NCBI GenBank assembly: GCA_963978895.1
Contig: OZ022247.1
Location: 5,615,437 to 5,679,436, forward strand
Source: Erpobdella octoculata
Taxonomy: Eukaryota; Annelida; Clitellata; Hirudinida; Erpobdellidae
Length of the DNA stretch: 64,000 nucleotides
Direction: 5' to 3'
Made by a program: the position numbers and the translations under genes. Positions 36,501 through 50,130 of this stretch are shown piece by piece. The notes below the pieces were generated by a model. It was not told where the DNA came from and did no database searches. It was given only the letters and a program-made list of their open reading frames with translations. How positions within the stretch are numbered: position 1 is the first letter of the stretch; each line of letters begins with the position of its first letter.

Positions 36501-38285
36501 GACAAAGTAATTTTTAAGCTTTTAGAGTATCTTTCGTAATGTATTTGTTTTTAACTTTAAATTTGTACATGGCAGGTTGAGAATGATTTGAAAGCATTAA
36601 GAGTTAATGAAGAGGATATGACATCAGGTATATGTTACTTTTTTTGTATGAATATTTATTAGATAATTAATAGAATAAACAAACAAATAGATCATCAAAG
36701 ATTTAAAACTATCCATATATCTGTACTTGCACAAATCAAGTTTCTCTGCACCTATCCTGTGTCGCGTCTCTCACAAGACTTTAAGCATTATTTTTATGTT
36801 TTCTTACCTCTAAGACCAAACTCCAGAGACACATCTATATTTTGTAGACATACAGTCTTAATCTTTTTGTACATTTCGGTTGCTATGACATCAACCACGC
36901 CTTATTTTTTTAAACTCCAGCCAACTATATACAATGACCCACCTTACAAAACTGTCAAACTATTAACCGCTCATTGCTGCATGCCATCTACCTTTATTAA
37001 ATACGTTTCACTTCTTAGTGAACACTAATTGATTTTTTTATTCAGTCATGCAAATGGGATTTTCTGAAACAGAAGCAAGGCTTGCTCTAAGGTTTTGCAG
37101 AGGAAATGTATCTCGTGCCATCGATCACATCATGAACCTGAGAGAGGTAAGTGTAACATATTGATGCGATCTTTAGCATTTTTGATTCTTGTTACCACTG
37201 ATTGATGAAATTTAAACCAGGAACACAAAAAAACAGTTGAAACAGAGAAAGAAAAAAAAAAGGCTAAAAAACTCCAGAAAAAACTTGGAAAAACAGCCAA
37301 TGGGAATTGGTATGTTGTGCATCTTCAAAGTTGATGTGTACAAACCACTGTTATTTAATGAAAACTGAAATATTTCTCGTCCAATTATAATATTTTCTAC
37401 TTATTTTAGGATTGATTCCAGTTTGTACATTCAGTTGGCATCCATGGGTTTCAACAAGGGTGCATCTTTGGAGGCCCTCAGGGCTCACAACAATGATATG
37501 CTGCTGGCCATAGGGGTCGGTTATACTCGCTAAATAACTTTTTTTCTTATAATGCCCATTTGCAATATTCTATCTTCTATATATTTGAAAATTGTATTAT
37601 TTCTCATTTCTTCATTGTAGTTTCTTCAAGAAAATAGAGATCTTGTGTTGCCTGATCCAGAGAAGGAGATAAGCTTTGAAGAACAGACAGAAGAAGCCTT
37701 GGCAAATACTATGGCTACTTTTGGAATGGATCCAGAAATTGTGAAAAGCCTTTGGAGACAAAATCCAACGACACTTGATCAAGCCGTTTCGTCTCTACTT
37801 GATATGATGGGGAACACATCAGAAGAAATAAAAGAGTTAATTGTTACAAATGTAGAAAAATCTCTTCCAAGTAAATCAAGTAAGTTATTAAAATTTTGGT
37901 TATATTTATTAACAATAATAGTCTTTTAACTGAAAATTCATGAAAGACTTTAAAAATATTAAATCTACACCTTTAAGTATTGATAAATGATAACAAAATT
38001 AATATAGTGGAAGGTTTAATTTACATTTCTTCTTATTATTATTAAAAAAACCACAATAATTGTATTGCATCACACATTTGTATTTCAGATTCGGCACCAA
38101 AATCAACAAGTTCCTCCGGTGGATCTCGGGAAGAAAATGCTGAAGAATTGAACCTGGTCAACGAAGAAATACTTCCCGACCTGAATGACGAAGATGACGA
38201 CTACTTGGATCTCACGCTCGACGAAGAATACACAATCCTACTGGAATTTAAAGCCAGACTTGCTTCAGTCTCGCTGACAATTTAA
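33509..38285 (+). CDS. NUB1: NUB1, NEDD8 ultimate buster 1 (complete, 15 exons)
   Basis: Exons: 33509-33640, 34359-34529, 34738-34914, 35029-35149, 35234-35301, 35803-35909, 35980-36089, 36242-36318, 36399-36506, 36576-36627, 37046-37146, 37221-37309, 37410-37515, 37621-37879, 38089-38285. All join in frame to 624 residues, near the roughly 600 of the human protein. The N-terminus (IKQFLNDSKIRLWLEPY) and C-terminus (NEEILPDLNDEDDDYLDLTL) match NUB1. Between them are a ubiquitin-like domain (about 105-200), a helical repeat region (ALTVAMMLHEKGRAALKRKE, then DVVWCYFCLQQ) and three UBA-type modules (MQMGFSETEARLAL; LASMGFNKGASLEAL; MATFGMDPEIVKSL). NUB1 brings NEDD8 and FAT10-type modifiers to the proteasome. 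A poly(A) signal AATAAA lies 17 bp after the stop. Confidence 0.95.
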
Positions 38286-39001
38286 TGAATTTCTGCAGAA
38301 TAATAAAAACTTGTATAAAATGATACTTTGCCACACTTTATAAATTTATCATTTATAAATATTTGTTTTCCATTTGTTCAGACTGTTTTCAAAGTTGTTT
38401 TCCAACTATGCAATTACATGTGTTTTTCTAGAAGCTGTTTAGATCATTCAATTAGGAACAAGGTTATATGACTGAGTTCCTTCAGTGTAGCAAAACTACT
38501 ATAACATTTTCTGATGAAAAATATACTGCGTTCACCTCGTAATCTTGCAATGTGTGTAATAATCCATAAATATATTTAATCTACTCAAGTCAATCAAATC
38601 TAAAGTTTTTGAATTCCAAAATCATCAGTTCAAGTATGGAATCATTTTACTTGGTTATAAACTAAATGAATTTTTTTCCATCTTCAACTAAGATTAATGT
38701 CACTAAGGCATGCTGATCACTAATTTATATTATCCAGTCTTACATTATGGCTTACACTTAATCTAATAAAAAATGTAATTTAATATGCAAATAATTTAAA
38801 AACTCGCATGCACTCTTAATTGAAGACTTTTTTTAAAATTATCTATTTTCACACTTTCATAGTCTAACATGGTTTAGAAAAAACTGGCACAACAAAATCA
38901 TTAAAATGTTTGTAAATAATTAAACCAATTAGAAATAAGCAGATGCATCAAATCAGAATTTAAAGAAAAGCTGACTGGCTAAATAAGAATCAGAAGTTTT
39001 A
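38286..39001. other. 3' flanks of convergent NUB1 and PISD
   Basis: AT-rich, no exon. The PISD poly(A) signal (AATAAA on the minus strand, 39003-38998) overlaps its own stop codon. Confidence 0.6.
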
Positions 39002-41475
39002 TTAGCTCCCCAAAGCTTCTCCATATTTAATCTTTTCCCCTGGAATGGCATGAAATTTAAAGTTTTCGGGCGCTTCAAAAATCAAGACGACCGTTGACCC
39101 GAGGTTGAATTCCCCGAAACCTTCCCCTTTTTGATAACGAATTGAAGTTGTCACAATTGATGAGAGGTCTGCGTCATTGGAAGGTTCAAAGCCGAAATCA
39201 ATCATTGGTGGTAGCTTCGATCTTTGATTGGTTACAAGTAGCTGAAGAATTTTATTTAAAACCGCAATTAAATTTTAAATATAAAATTATATTTTATCCA
39301 CAATTAAATTTTAAATATAAAATTATATTTTATCCACAATTAAATTTTTAATATCAAATTGTATTTTATGCAAACAAATATCATTATTGTACAAGAAGAA
39401 AATTGAAGGAATGATGGAATTCAAGGAAGACACTCACTGGATCCTTGTAGATTTTTATCGATCCAACATTTGTAGCTCCAACTGCGGCGAATGAGAAAAA
39501 ACCGTGCTCCCACGATCCGATGTAAACCACCCTTTCATTCACGTTCAGCAATTCTGGAAAGCGTGTAGCCATTTTTGGACTTACGCTCAATAAATATCCT
39601 GTTGATACAAAAAATATTAATTAACTCAAGTCAATTGTATGCAATAAATAAACCTAGAAATAACATTTGGTGCATAACAATACTTGTTGCATGATAGTGT
39701 GCTTGCTGCATAGTAAAATTTGGTGCATATCAATATTTGCTGCATAACAATGCCTGTTGCATAGCTGCCAATACCATAGACTATATGCATACAAATAAAT
39801 ACTGGATAAATTAGCAATACTTGATAGAAATCAAAACCTGGAAAATATCTTCGAAATGTACAAAGCCAACTGGCAGGAGAATGAAACCTGTGGTAATCTC
39901 CAGGTGCCAGATAGATCGTGCAATGGTAGAGACAGTTTTTCGGATTCACCTTCAGAGTTTCGCAGTAATTTGTATTCGAAGCCTTCGAGACATCTTCTGA
40001 TTTGTCACTTTTTTCGACCAACCGCTTCTCAACTGTGTTTTTTTGAGTTTTGAAATTGGCGAACAACTTAACGACTCCTGATTTCCAGTCGTTCGGTCCA
40101 AGAAAATAATTCAGAGAGTAAGTCTTTCCTTTAACGTGCTCAACTTTTTCTTGTGTAATTACTCCGGCACTTAGTATGACTCCGTCGCAAGGACTAACCT
40201 TTAAAAATAAAAAAATCAGACCTATTTTGCAAACATGCATTTCAAAAAGCAACGTCTATAGACTCTATAGAGTTACATCAAGCTCAGCTACGTAATAAAT
40301 AAAGAAATCCAACCAAAGAGGAACTCTCTGATATAGGTCTTCTTTCCTGCTTAATACTTCTTCTGAAAAAATTCCCAAACGTTGTGTAGCTTTTCAAATC
40401 GCCAACTTCTGCATCTTCCATATTGCAATTGTAGGTTTTAACATAAAGACCAAGAAGGTAAGGTCGGCTCCATTCGGGAAGCCTAATTTGGCTCATCCTT
40501 CCCCAAAGACGAGATAAACCATTAAGAGGTAGGTGCATGAACACCTACATGAACACATTCATATTGTTAACAAATCTATTCTTTTCAAATTTTTACAATT
40601 ATGAATTTTTTTTAAATATTTTAAAAATATGTGGCTTGTGGGTAACAAGACATTCAAATCTTATCATCAAACAAAATTCTTTGAAAAAATTGGCCTGAAA
40701 AAGACTACTAGAATGCTAGATTGGCAGAGATTAGATATATTTAGATGTAAAATCGACCACTTCTTCATCTTCCATGCAAGAACATTTGATGCATGAATTT
40801 GTAATTATTTATGAATGTTTATATTACTAACCAGTAATGTTTCACTTTAGGGGAATGAATTATTTTCCCTAAAACTTATGCAAAATATTTGTCAATTAAA
40901 TATAGTATTAAACTGCTACAGTACAACATTCTGAGGAAGTTTTGTAATGATGTTATTTATTGCTACTTTGAGAAGATATCTGTCGAAGTTAATGATTCGT
41001 GGAGTAACACACTGGCGTTTATAAAAAAAAAGGAAATGTTAACCTATGTTAATATTGAATTAATGTATTTTTTTAGAAATTTAAAAACAATTTTAATAAT
41101 TAATTTGTTCAAGTTTTAATTTGTATGGTTTGCTCGTTGCACGAACGAGAATGAATGCTCATATCAAGCTATTTCAAGCTCCTGCTGGATTTATAAGATG
41201 AAAATTCGCTTTACAAACACTTTTGAATTAAAGATTTTTCCTTTTTATTATCTTTTCCATCATTTCCGTATGATATTCAGTTGTTTTATAGCGTAATTCA
41301 GTCCCCTAAAATGTACCTAACTAACCTGTACTCTATACGGTTCTTGTGAAATTACGTCCCTAATCTCTTCTTTATTAAATTGCGGGTATTTTTTGGTCTG
41401 TATTTCGTTGTATCCGACTAAGAAGCTTCCACTCCCCACCAGAACAGCGAAAATACGTTTGCCTCTCAATTTCAT
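39002..41475 (-). CDS. PISD: Phosphatidylserine decarboxylase proenzyme, mitochondrial
   Basis: Exons on the minus strand: about 41475-41326, 40544-40314, 40198-39838, 39598-39438, 39241-39002. All junctions keep phase, giving about 380 residues from the ATG at 41475; the frame is open further upstream, so a presequence exon may be missing. A hydrophobic segment ([15 protein letters not shown]) is the likely inner-membrane anchor. The catalytic features are present: SPCDG (Asp), [13 protein letters not shown] (His) and the self-cleavage site LGST in [16 protein letters not shown], where the Ser becomes the pyruvoyl group. It turns phosphatidylserine into phosphatidylethanolamine. The intron between the last two exons holds three copies of a 39-bp repeat. 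Confidence 0.94.
39262..39365. repeat. 39-bp tandem repeat, three copies
   Basis: Units start CAATTAAATTTTAAATATAA and end TATATTTTATCCA. Inside a PISD intron, 21 bp before the last exon on the minus strand. Confidence 0.85.
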
Positions 41476-41639
41476 TTTCGCATTAACACGATTCAGAATC
41501 ACCAGCCAGTGATAAAAAAATTAAAAATTAGGCCCGTAAACCATCCATTTATACTGCAATCGGCATGGAGTCGGCGATAATATATCACATAAACAAAAAC
41601 AATAGATATCATCACTGAAAGAATATCACGTCTTTTCTG

Positions 41640-44047
41640 GGATTGTAAATTGTATTGTAAATGTAAATTTATAATGCGCTTTTTTTAAAAAGTCACAAAA
41701 GCGCGTCGCGTCAAATCATAAATTTAAGAATAAAGTTCTGTCTTAAGCAGCTTCCTGAAACCGCCGAGGTCCAAAGCTGGATTCCTCAGGTCAGCAGATA
41801 GGCTGTTCCAAACAACTGGACCAGCAGTGGAGAATCCGCGCCTGCCGAGAGTCGTTGTCTTTGACGATGGAACGAACAAGTCGCCAGCAGCCGCCGATCG
41901 AAGGTGGGAGTGGTGGGACCGACCAGCAAGCGTTGAGATCGGTACACACAATTGCTGCAGGTAGACCGGAGCCGTGTGGTGGAGGCACTTGTATACCATC
42001 AGACCCAACTTGAACTGAATTCTCTGCGGGAAAGGAAGCCAGTGAAGTTGCGTCCGCATGAGATCTGATACGGGAGACCAGCCGGGCAGCTGAAGAACAA
42101 GACGAGCGGCTGCTCGGAGAATGGATTGGAGCCTATTGATTTGAAACTGTCTAAGTCCGGCCATGACACCATTACAGTAATCAAGCCGGCTGTGCACGAG
42201 TGCTCTAATGAGTGAATGGGCGGAGTCCATGGTGAGGCTACGGCGGACGACGCGCAGTTGACGGAGATGATAGAAGCATGAACGAGTAAGATGAGAGATG
42301 TGTGCCTCCATAGACAAGCTACTGTCGACCATCACGCCAAGATTACGAACATAAGTGGAGGGCCTGACTGAGACACCAGCGATGACCAGATCCCCCCCCG
42401 GACAGAAGCTGAGTCGACCAGGCGAGCCCAACCAGATCACTTCGGTCCTAGAAGGATTGAGTTGCAAGCGATTGCTTGCCATCCAAGTGCCAATCTCGCT
42501 GATACATGCAGACATCCTGGGGACCAGATCGGAACACGACGCTGGCGGGGAGTGATCGTAAATCTGCAGGTCGTCAGCGTAAGAATGGACAGAAAACCGA
42601 TGTTTCGTGGCAATATGTAGGACGTCCGCGGAATAGAGAAGAAACAACAACGGGCCCAGAACGGATCCCTGCGGGACGCCACACAGGACAGAGGTAGGCG
42701 TGGACAAAACACCTCCGGAGCGGATGCAGTGGGACCGATCAGTCAAATAGGAACGAAACCATTCGAGGACGACGTCTCCGAAACCATACGAGAAATGGAG
42801 CCTGTTGACCAAAATTTGATGGTCAACAGTGTCGAAAGCAGCGGAGAGGTCCAGAAGTCCCAGTAGCGTGATCCGACCCGAATCAGCCGCAGCGTAAATA
42901 TCAGACAGTACCTTCAGGACAGCAGTTTCAGTGGAGTGCTGATTTCTGTACGCCGACTGAAACATCGGGAGAAGGTTGTTTTCACGGAGGTAGATGTTTA
43001 TCTGGGCGGCTACGCATCGTTCCAGTAGTTTTGACAGATAGGACAGATTCGAGATTGGGCGGTAGTTACCGGTGTTGAGCGGATCTAGATTCGGCTTCTT
43101 CAGGATCGGTGTGATGACAGCATTTTTCTGGGCAGGAGGAAACTGTCCCCGCTCTAGCGATGAATTTACCAGGAATGTCACAAACGGTGCCAGTTCACTA
43201 GAGTATTGCTTGATCATCCATGTCGGTATTGGGTCCAGGGAACAATTTTTGTTTGGTGAAGATTTGATGAGCCGGGTAATGTCGTCGACACTCACAGGTT
43301 TAAACCTCAGCAGGTCGCAGGAACAACAGCCGGGGTCGAATCGTGGACTGGAAGCATGTGACGTAGACTGGCGGATATCTCTTATCTTATCATTGAACGC
43401 TCTCGAGAAATCATTGGCTGTAAGATCTTTTGGCGAAATCGGGTTGCTCCGAACCCGACCGAGCACCCCAGATAATGTCCGCCATAATCTCCCAGGACTC
43501 CCTCGGCTGTCGTCAATCTTCATCTTCCAGTAGAGATTTTGTTTCTGTCTGTAAAGGTCATGAGACGTTCGCACGTGGTTGATCCATGAAGTGCGATCGA
43601 TGGGATCTTGTGTTCGTCTATAACGTCTTTCTAACTTTCTCGATCTTCGTTTTAAGGCAGCGCATTCAGAGTCGAACCATGGGGTGAGGGGCCGGTCGCG
43701 CAGCCTGGCAACACGAGGCGGGGCATGTTTGTGAAGAAGTGATGACAAGGTTGTGTCGAAGGTCTCAAAAACCTGGCTGATTGACATCGTCTCATAGACC
43801 GCCGGATTACACAGAGAACTTCCCTGTAAATCAGAACGGAATTGCTCTGGGTCGAAACTTCTCCAAGCCCGGGTGTTGACGTCGATAAGCAGCGGGGGAG
43901 GATGACGGACCGGGATCCGGAAACGCACAAGCGAGTGATCTGACACCTGTGGTAGATCAACGATGATAGATGGAGGGGGAAGATCTGATCGGGTAATGAC
44001 CAAGTCCAGAGTGATAGTCAAGGGCGAACTTTTCCGAGACAAAAAAA
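41640..44047 (-). mobile_element. Non-LTR (CR1/L2-like) retrotransposon, 5'-truncated
   Basis: An uninterrupted frame of 772 codons (44042-41724). It begins in the last part of an apurinic-type endonuclease (VDLPQVSDHSLVRFRIPV, the SDH motif), then a spacer, then a reverse transcriptase (NYRPISNLSYLSKLLE; AFDTVDHQIL; GVPQGSVLGPLLFLLY; catalytic YADD in HSYADDLQIY), and the usual C-terminal end (RRGFSTAGPVVWNSLSADLR). ORF1 and most of the endonuclease are missing. The intact frame and higher GC content than the surroundings point to a recent insertion. It lies between PISD and the RGS12-like gene. Confidence 0.9.
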
Positions 44048-44049
44048 TA

Positions 44050-44700
44050 AGAGCGAGTTTTCCATAAACCGTTGTTACTTCAAAAAATGTGACTTATCGG
44101 CTTTTTATGTAGACCTGAAGTCTTCTGCTCTGATTGATGCCTCGATCTCGTGCCGACCTGACACTCGACCAGCTCACCAAAGTATGACAGTCCACACTCT
44201 TTCATCGTTAAGATTCTCATTAGCTACGCAGCCATGTGGGAAGCCTGGGAATCAGCCTCCAACAAGCCTTTGCGGGCCCCCAGCAAAATTAAAAAAATGT
44301 ATATAGCAGCTTATGAAGGTGTTTGAACATATTTTTGCCCTCCTACCTATACTGAGCCTCTCCACAAAAATTGGGCTGGCTAATCGGTGGTTCTCACGCT
44401 CCTGAGGTTGATCTCAGTAAGATCTCCTGGATATCGATGGCATGACGCTGTGACTGCACTGAATGGAAAAGGCTTGCTTACTAGCTGCTACACGCGATTC
44501 AGGTTCCTTTTTCACGGAGTCAATGTTGCTTTCACCACCGACTAGTAAAAAAACGATCTAGTTTATTCTGTTGCAGAATTCGCAACGCAGAGCATGAGGG
44601 CTGTGCAACCTGGAGTCTATAAACTTCTGAACAGGCATTAATTTATTTGTCCGGTCAATCCGGTTTTTGCACAAATAGGACAAAAGGCGTGATTTTTTAA
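44050..44700. other. Intergenic, nothing recognised
   Basis: Moderate-GC sequence without a supportable exon; could be an older repeat. Confidence 0.45.
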
Positions 44701-44704
44701 AATT

Positions 44705-45060
44705 ATGTGACTTTTTTATACGACAGTTTATATAGCGCCGTATGCAGCAGAAGCCGCTTTACAATGTTGGCAACTTGCAGATAAGACTAACGGCGTATGC
44801 GGTGTTTTACGGCACCGCTGGCAGTCCCGCATACTACTCGATAGCTCTACAAGTGCACAAAGGACTTTAACCCCCAACCGAAGTTGGTACTCATTTATCG
44901 ACCACTTAAGGATGAAACGCTGAGTTGACGTGAACACATGTCAGTCAGTGAGTTAGTTTCTTGCTCATGGAAATTACGTGTCCGGACCGGGAATCGAACC
45001 CAGGCACCCAGGTCTTCCGACTCTCAAAGTGTCTACACCACTAGACCAACACGACATATA
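44705..45060 (-). mobile_element. tRNA-derived SINE family B, copy 2 (longer)
   Basis: On the minus strand: tRNA-like head with A-box-like TGGTCTAGTGGTGTAGACAC and B box GGGTTCGATTCCCGG, then a body ending near a TATATAAACTG segment. It aligns with the copy at 30.7-30.9 kb. Confidence 0.82.
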
Positions 45061-45673
45061 TGGACTTGCTATATAACTTTAAGACGTGTCTAGTGACGGT
45101 CACTCCAGACACCGGAATGTCCAGTAGTTTGATTATATTGAATTGATATCGCATCGGACATCAGATAAGTTTAATAAGTAGGCCATGCAATTTTGAGTGA
45201 TCTAGTCGACTTGGCAGGATTAGCATAGCGACGTTTTTTTGGAAAAAAACTGGCGGCGACCCGAATAGTCGAATACAATGGCTTGACACATCACACGTAG
45301 ACTTAACCGTTAAGTCATTCAGATTTAGTTTCTATTTTACTATTTTCAGTATTTTGATACCTAGGAGCCTGAACTTCGGCGGTGAAACCTAGATTTAGGC
45401 AGACTACTCGTAGCATCTCCAACACAAAACACTAACACCTTAAAAAAATTATTCATTTTTATTCAGAAGACAAAACAAAGCAATGGTGTCAATCAAATAT
45501 GCACAAAAACAATATATTTATGTAACATGATTTAGTTCAATTTCATAAGAAGCATGCATGTATTATGCTAAGCCATTGATATGAATACAACTGTAAAGTG
45601 GTTTACTTTAACAGTAATACTTAATAAATGAGCATCAAATAACAAACAAATTCAAAACAACTTCAAAGTCATT

Positions 45674-48600
45674 CTACATCAACCTGTCTCCTCTCTCAAT
45701 AACTGTTAACGGGGGAGGTGACATTCCACCGCAGAAAAACAAATCAGCTTCCTCCACAGAAGGAATAAGACCACCACCCCCGAGCAAAGACAACTTATCC
45801 TCATCGTTCAGCAAATCATCCCAATCGTTTCCAACCAAATTAAAATCTTCTTGATTGAGATTTTCCTCGGAATTCTCACGACGCCGACGGAGTGAAAACT
45901 GATTGGAATTCGGTCGAAAATCTGGACATATTTCAATTTCATCCGGTTGACCGATGTCACTCGGCTGGCTAGTATCGTCATCCTCTTCTTTCAGAAAATC
46001 AGGAAGTTTCAGATCTCTCCAAGAACACTTTCCACGCTGATCATCTAATGTTCTACTCTGGGCTTTAGAGAGCAAATCAATGAAAACGCGTTCTTCCTCT
46101 TTTTGAGGACGAACTGCAGGAAACTTTGTGACGTCAAGAGAATGTCTTGCGGAATTTTCTAAAGACTGTTGAGCATTCCCTTCGTACATACTGTTTCGCG
46201 ATTTAAGAGCTTTAGACTTGTCTACAGATGACCTTCTCATAAAGTTGAAAAGTTTAGGAACGTTGTTTCTTTTTCTCTTTAATTTCATAGAAGTCTTGAT
46301 GTCGTCAATGGATGCAATGCCGTACTCGTCAAATGGCAGCGAGGAGAACACATTGATACTCGAAACATGCTTTGGTGCTCCAAGAAAACAATCTTGGAAA
46401 AGATCTTTCAAGAAAACTACACTGGATTCCAATCTAGTCATTGTCAGATCTTTCAAGAGTTGGCATATTTTTTCCTGGGAATTTTCGAATAAACCTTCAG
46501 ATATTTCAATATTTATGTGCTTGCAGTTAAAGACATCAATTGCAAATGACCAATCACTTTTCGCTAATAAAACATTGTTTATTTTAATCACTAAAGACTG
46601 GTTATACAAATTTCTGCTTTTCAAAACCGGTTCCAAAACCTCTAGAAGAGATGAATTGAGCTTGTACCTGATTATCAATGATTTAGTAACTCCTGGCAAA
46701 CTAAGTCTTGAAATACCATATTTTTCTATAGAAATAACTTTATCCAACAAAGACACAGCAGATTCAGAAAGAGAAATGAGCTGCCCAGAGCCTTCATCAA
46801 CGGGACCGGTAAACGGGGGGCCAGGATCGATAGTCGAACCCAGCTTCAACAGAGTCTCACCGACGGTAGATTCCTCTTCTATGGGTATTTTAGCAGCAAC
46901 GCCACTAACAGGTATGATGACTTTACAATGCTTGGGATTTTTGTCAGCCTTCTTTTCAGGAAGCAGAGTTGACGAACTAGGAAGAGGAGGCAAGTTTTCA
47001 TTCGACTGCATCATGGCATTGTTCTCTAGTGAGCCAGAAATTGATTTTTTTTTCTTCCAAAAAGTTAAAAGCGATCGTCTCTTTTCGTTTTTGGCTCCCC
47101 ATTCGGAATTATCCGTCTTCGATTTCGATTTTTTTAAATCAGGCTTGCTATTGTAAACACTTGATTTTTTGCTAATTAAACTTTTAGACGAACCACTGAA
47201 GAAATTCAATTCACAAAACTCAAACGGCTTTCCAGTCTTTTCATTATTGAGAGCTCGAAGATATATTTCAGAAGCCTTGAAACGAGCATATGTGTCACTT
47301 TTCATCAACTCATAGATCTGTAATTGAAAACTTATCAAAATATCACTGTATAAAAGTTGCTAATTTTATCACTTAACTTATATTTAAATTAGATATGTGA
47401 TCTAGAAATATTTAATTACAAAACTAGATCGCAATGTTTACCATTAACTTGAAACATGTAGTGTTATGAGAAAGAAAGTCTTCTACCAATAAACAACTAA
47501 TAACAATATACTATAATAATAATAATATAATCATAATATAATTTAGTTGATAATGTAACAGAAAAACCTAAACTTACATGTTTTTGGGCAGCTTCAAAAA
47601 CATCTAAAAGATTTTCTGGTTTTTCTCCTTCTAATTTGGCTTCAATAGCTTTCCTGACAGTCCCATCGATGTTGACTTGATAAGGTGCAGATTCTGCCAC
47701 ATGGTCTTCATAGATCTCCCTGGACATAACCCTGATTTTCTCAGCATCAATCGGTGACCCAGTGAAGAATAAATTTTTGAAATGCCGACACTTTAGCCAA
47801 AATATTAAATTTTCTTGACTGAATTCTTTTTTCAGAAACTGCATGAACGTTGCAGCACCAGCCTCATCACGTAACAGCAAATCGAAATTCAAGAACCACT
47901 GCTGGGAACGTAAAAGGCCCTCTTGAGTTGAGCCGGTTTTACTACGATTGATGGCACCTGAAGAAAAACTCAGCTTTTTTGAACCGTCTTGTAAATCTGC
48001 TGGCTCGCAAGTCACTTTTAGTTTTCTGGCTGATTTTGCAAGATCGTCTAAAACAGACTCCAAAGACATGCAAATTGACCTGTTTTGGAGAAGACTCGAG
48101 CTATTGTGTATGCTCTTGTTTGGAGACATCATCAGTGACACGTCTGGAACATCTGCTTCTAGTTTGACGAGGTGATTATCGGTGACTGACTTACACGGAG
48201 TGGATGTTAATCGGTGAGGAATGTCGTAAAGATCTCCATCGCATTCATCTTTCAATAGGAGAAGGTTAGTAGGTGCTCGAATATTGGAATTTGATATTTG
48301 TTTTTCGGTAAACCTAGGAGGATTCGAAGTTGAGCTCGTTTTCTGATTTCGAGAAACGGGTGTAAAAGATTTAAAGAGAACTTGATGATTTTCAGCATCG
48401 CTGCTATTGAGAAATTTCAGTTTTTCTTGTTTTAGAAATTCTCTCCTGTTTTGCAGCTGATTTGAAGTAGATGGTGTAGAAAAATGCCCATCACTTGAAG
48501 TCTTACTTTCAAAGTTCCTGTCTATATTGTCAGCATGTTTCAGCTTTTTCAGACTTGCGTTTATAAAATCCGCAACCTCTTCGACCGTGGAAGGAAACTC

Positions 48601-50035
48601 CAGACATCTGTCATCGGAATTGACTGTACATTCAACAGCAAATCTATTGGCAAGAGCAACATGCTTGGAATGGCTCGTCAGTGTTGGATCAATACGAAAG
48701 ACATGGCACACGTCTCTTTCCGGCTGAATGCGACCAGATTCATCTATCGACATGATAACAATCACAAACAGACCTTTTGCATCTTCCGATAAGGATGGAG
48801 TGTGACAGCAAGCGATGTAATCTAATTTAAATTCACTTATCAGTTTCTGCTCTCTATTTACCAGTCTGATACCTCTGACAGGATCAAACGAGAGCAGAAC
48901 GGGGTCACCAACTTTCGCTAAATTCACACGTTTTGCTGCCAGTGAAGCTGCATCAAAGTGGCTTTTGGCTCTTAATTTGTTGTAAGGTACGCCCGAGGAG
49001 CTGAGATAATAAACGACAAACCGTCGAGCATTGCCATCATCTGCAGGGAAGCTTTCCACAATCTGGAAGTCATCGACATCCTTTTGAATAACGTTGTTGT
49101 GTACCTCCATTGCTTCTTCTTCGTGAATTATTTTAGTCCTCTTATTGTCTTTCAATTTTTGATTCTCTTTCGCTATTAACACTTTAGGTAAACCGTTGAG
49201 ATCAATTTTTTTTACAACCGATTCTTCGCGCTCTTCAATCGTAGGCGCCAGATTTTCTGAAGACTCCTTTATTCTCATTTTGGAAGGTTTGTTTTTAGTA
49301 TATTGATATTTTTGTTTTCTCTCCTGTTTAGAGGGAGCTTCGTTAATAGTTTTAAGTTCTTTTGAAGAATAACGTTCATATTGATCAACAACAACCGGAC
49401 CATTTTCTCGGTCGAGATCGTTGGAATAATAGTCTAACTTCCTACTCGAATGTGATTTCATGACGTTATTTCGTTGCTCAAACAGATGTCGATCAGTGTG
49501 CAGTTTAGGATTTTTCTCTTTCGGATGAAAATGAAGCGATTCAAACGGAGCTCCTCTTGCTGCTGAAATCTGTTCATATGCATAAGTCTTTGTATTTCTG
49601 GTTTCAGGATAATTAAAACCAGATTTGGCTAGTCCCAGAAAATTCTTCCAGGCTGGATCGACGTTGTCTTTGACAACTTCTAGTTTTAGAAAATTGCCTG
49701 ATTTTCCTAATATTTCTACTATCTCATCGTGCTCCATTCTCCTGACATCATTCCCATCTTCAAAAAAAAAATTAATTAAGCCAAAATTAGCTCAATAGAA
49801 TGCATGATTAAAGATTAAAAAACTTACTTATGGATAACAAAGTATCAAATGAGCGGAGACCTGCTTTGCCAGCAGGACTGTCGGTTCTTACAAAATTGAC
49901 ATAACATGGATTGTGGCCTAATATACTGAAGCCGAATCCAATTTTATCTCTTTTAACCCACATCTCCGTAACAGGAGGACCACAGCAATAACTGCCTCGA
50001 GGCCTCTGTAACTGATTGTTTCCAATGCCATACAT
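45674..50035 (-). CDS. RGS12: RGS12-type regulator of G-protein signalling (PDZ-PTB-RGS-RBD-GoLoco)
   Basis: Exons on the minus strand: 50035-49828, 49757-47578, 47317-45674; phases agree and give about 1343 residues. Order of domains: PDZ (about 22-105; DKIGFGFSILGHNPCYVNFV), PTB (about 300-475; FPADDGNARRFVVYYLSSSG, then DVCHVFRIDP), RGS (about 690-835; WFLNFDLLLRDEAGAATFMQ, then FSQENLIFWLKC), two Ras-binding domains (from KHCKVIIPVSGVAAKIPIEE), and a GoLoco motif (FIDLLSKAQSRTLDDQRG). The RGS domain speeds GTP hydrolysis by Gi-type alpha subunits; GoLoco binds their GDP form. The first exon is preceded by a strong acceptor (TTTTTTTGTTGTAG), so a 5' UTR or further N-terminal exon lies upstream. 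The orthology call could also be the RGS12/14/loco ancestor rather than strict RGS12. Confidence 0.93.
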
Positions 50036-50130
50036 CTACAACAAAAAAATTAACTTCAATGATTATAACTATAAAATATAAACTATTCGTTTGTTCAGCA
50101 CTATCTTGAATTGCTAAAAATTAGTTATAC

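Noticed and set aside
36759..37028. 89-residue frame between NUB1 exons
   Set aside because: Lies wholly in an intron that is fixed by phase-matched exons, no recognisable domain.
40889..41119. 76-residue frame in a PISD intron
   Set aside because: No domain, AT-rich codon content and no splice sites; likely chance.
42355..43533. Plus-strand frames opposite the LINE
   Set aside because: Shadows of the RT frame.
46218..47156. 312-residue plus-strand frame opposite the RGS12-like gene
   Set aside because: Antisense shadow of a well-supported coding exon.
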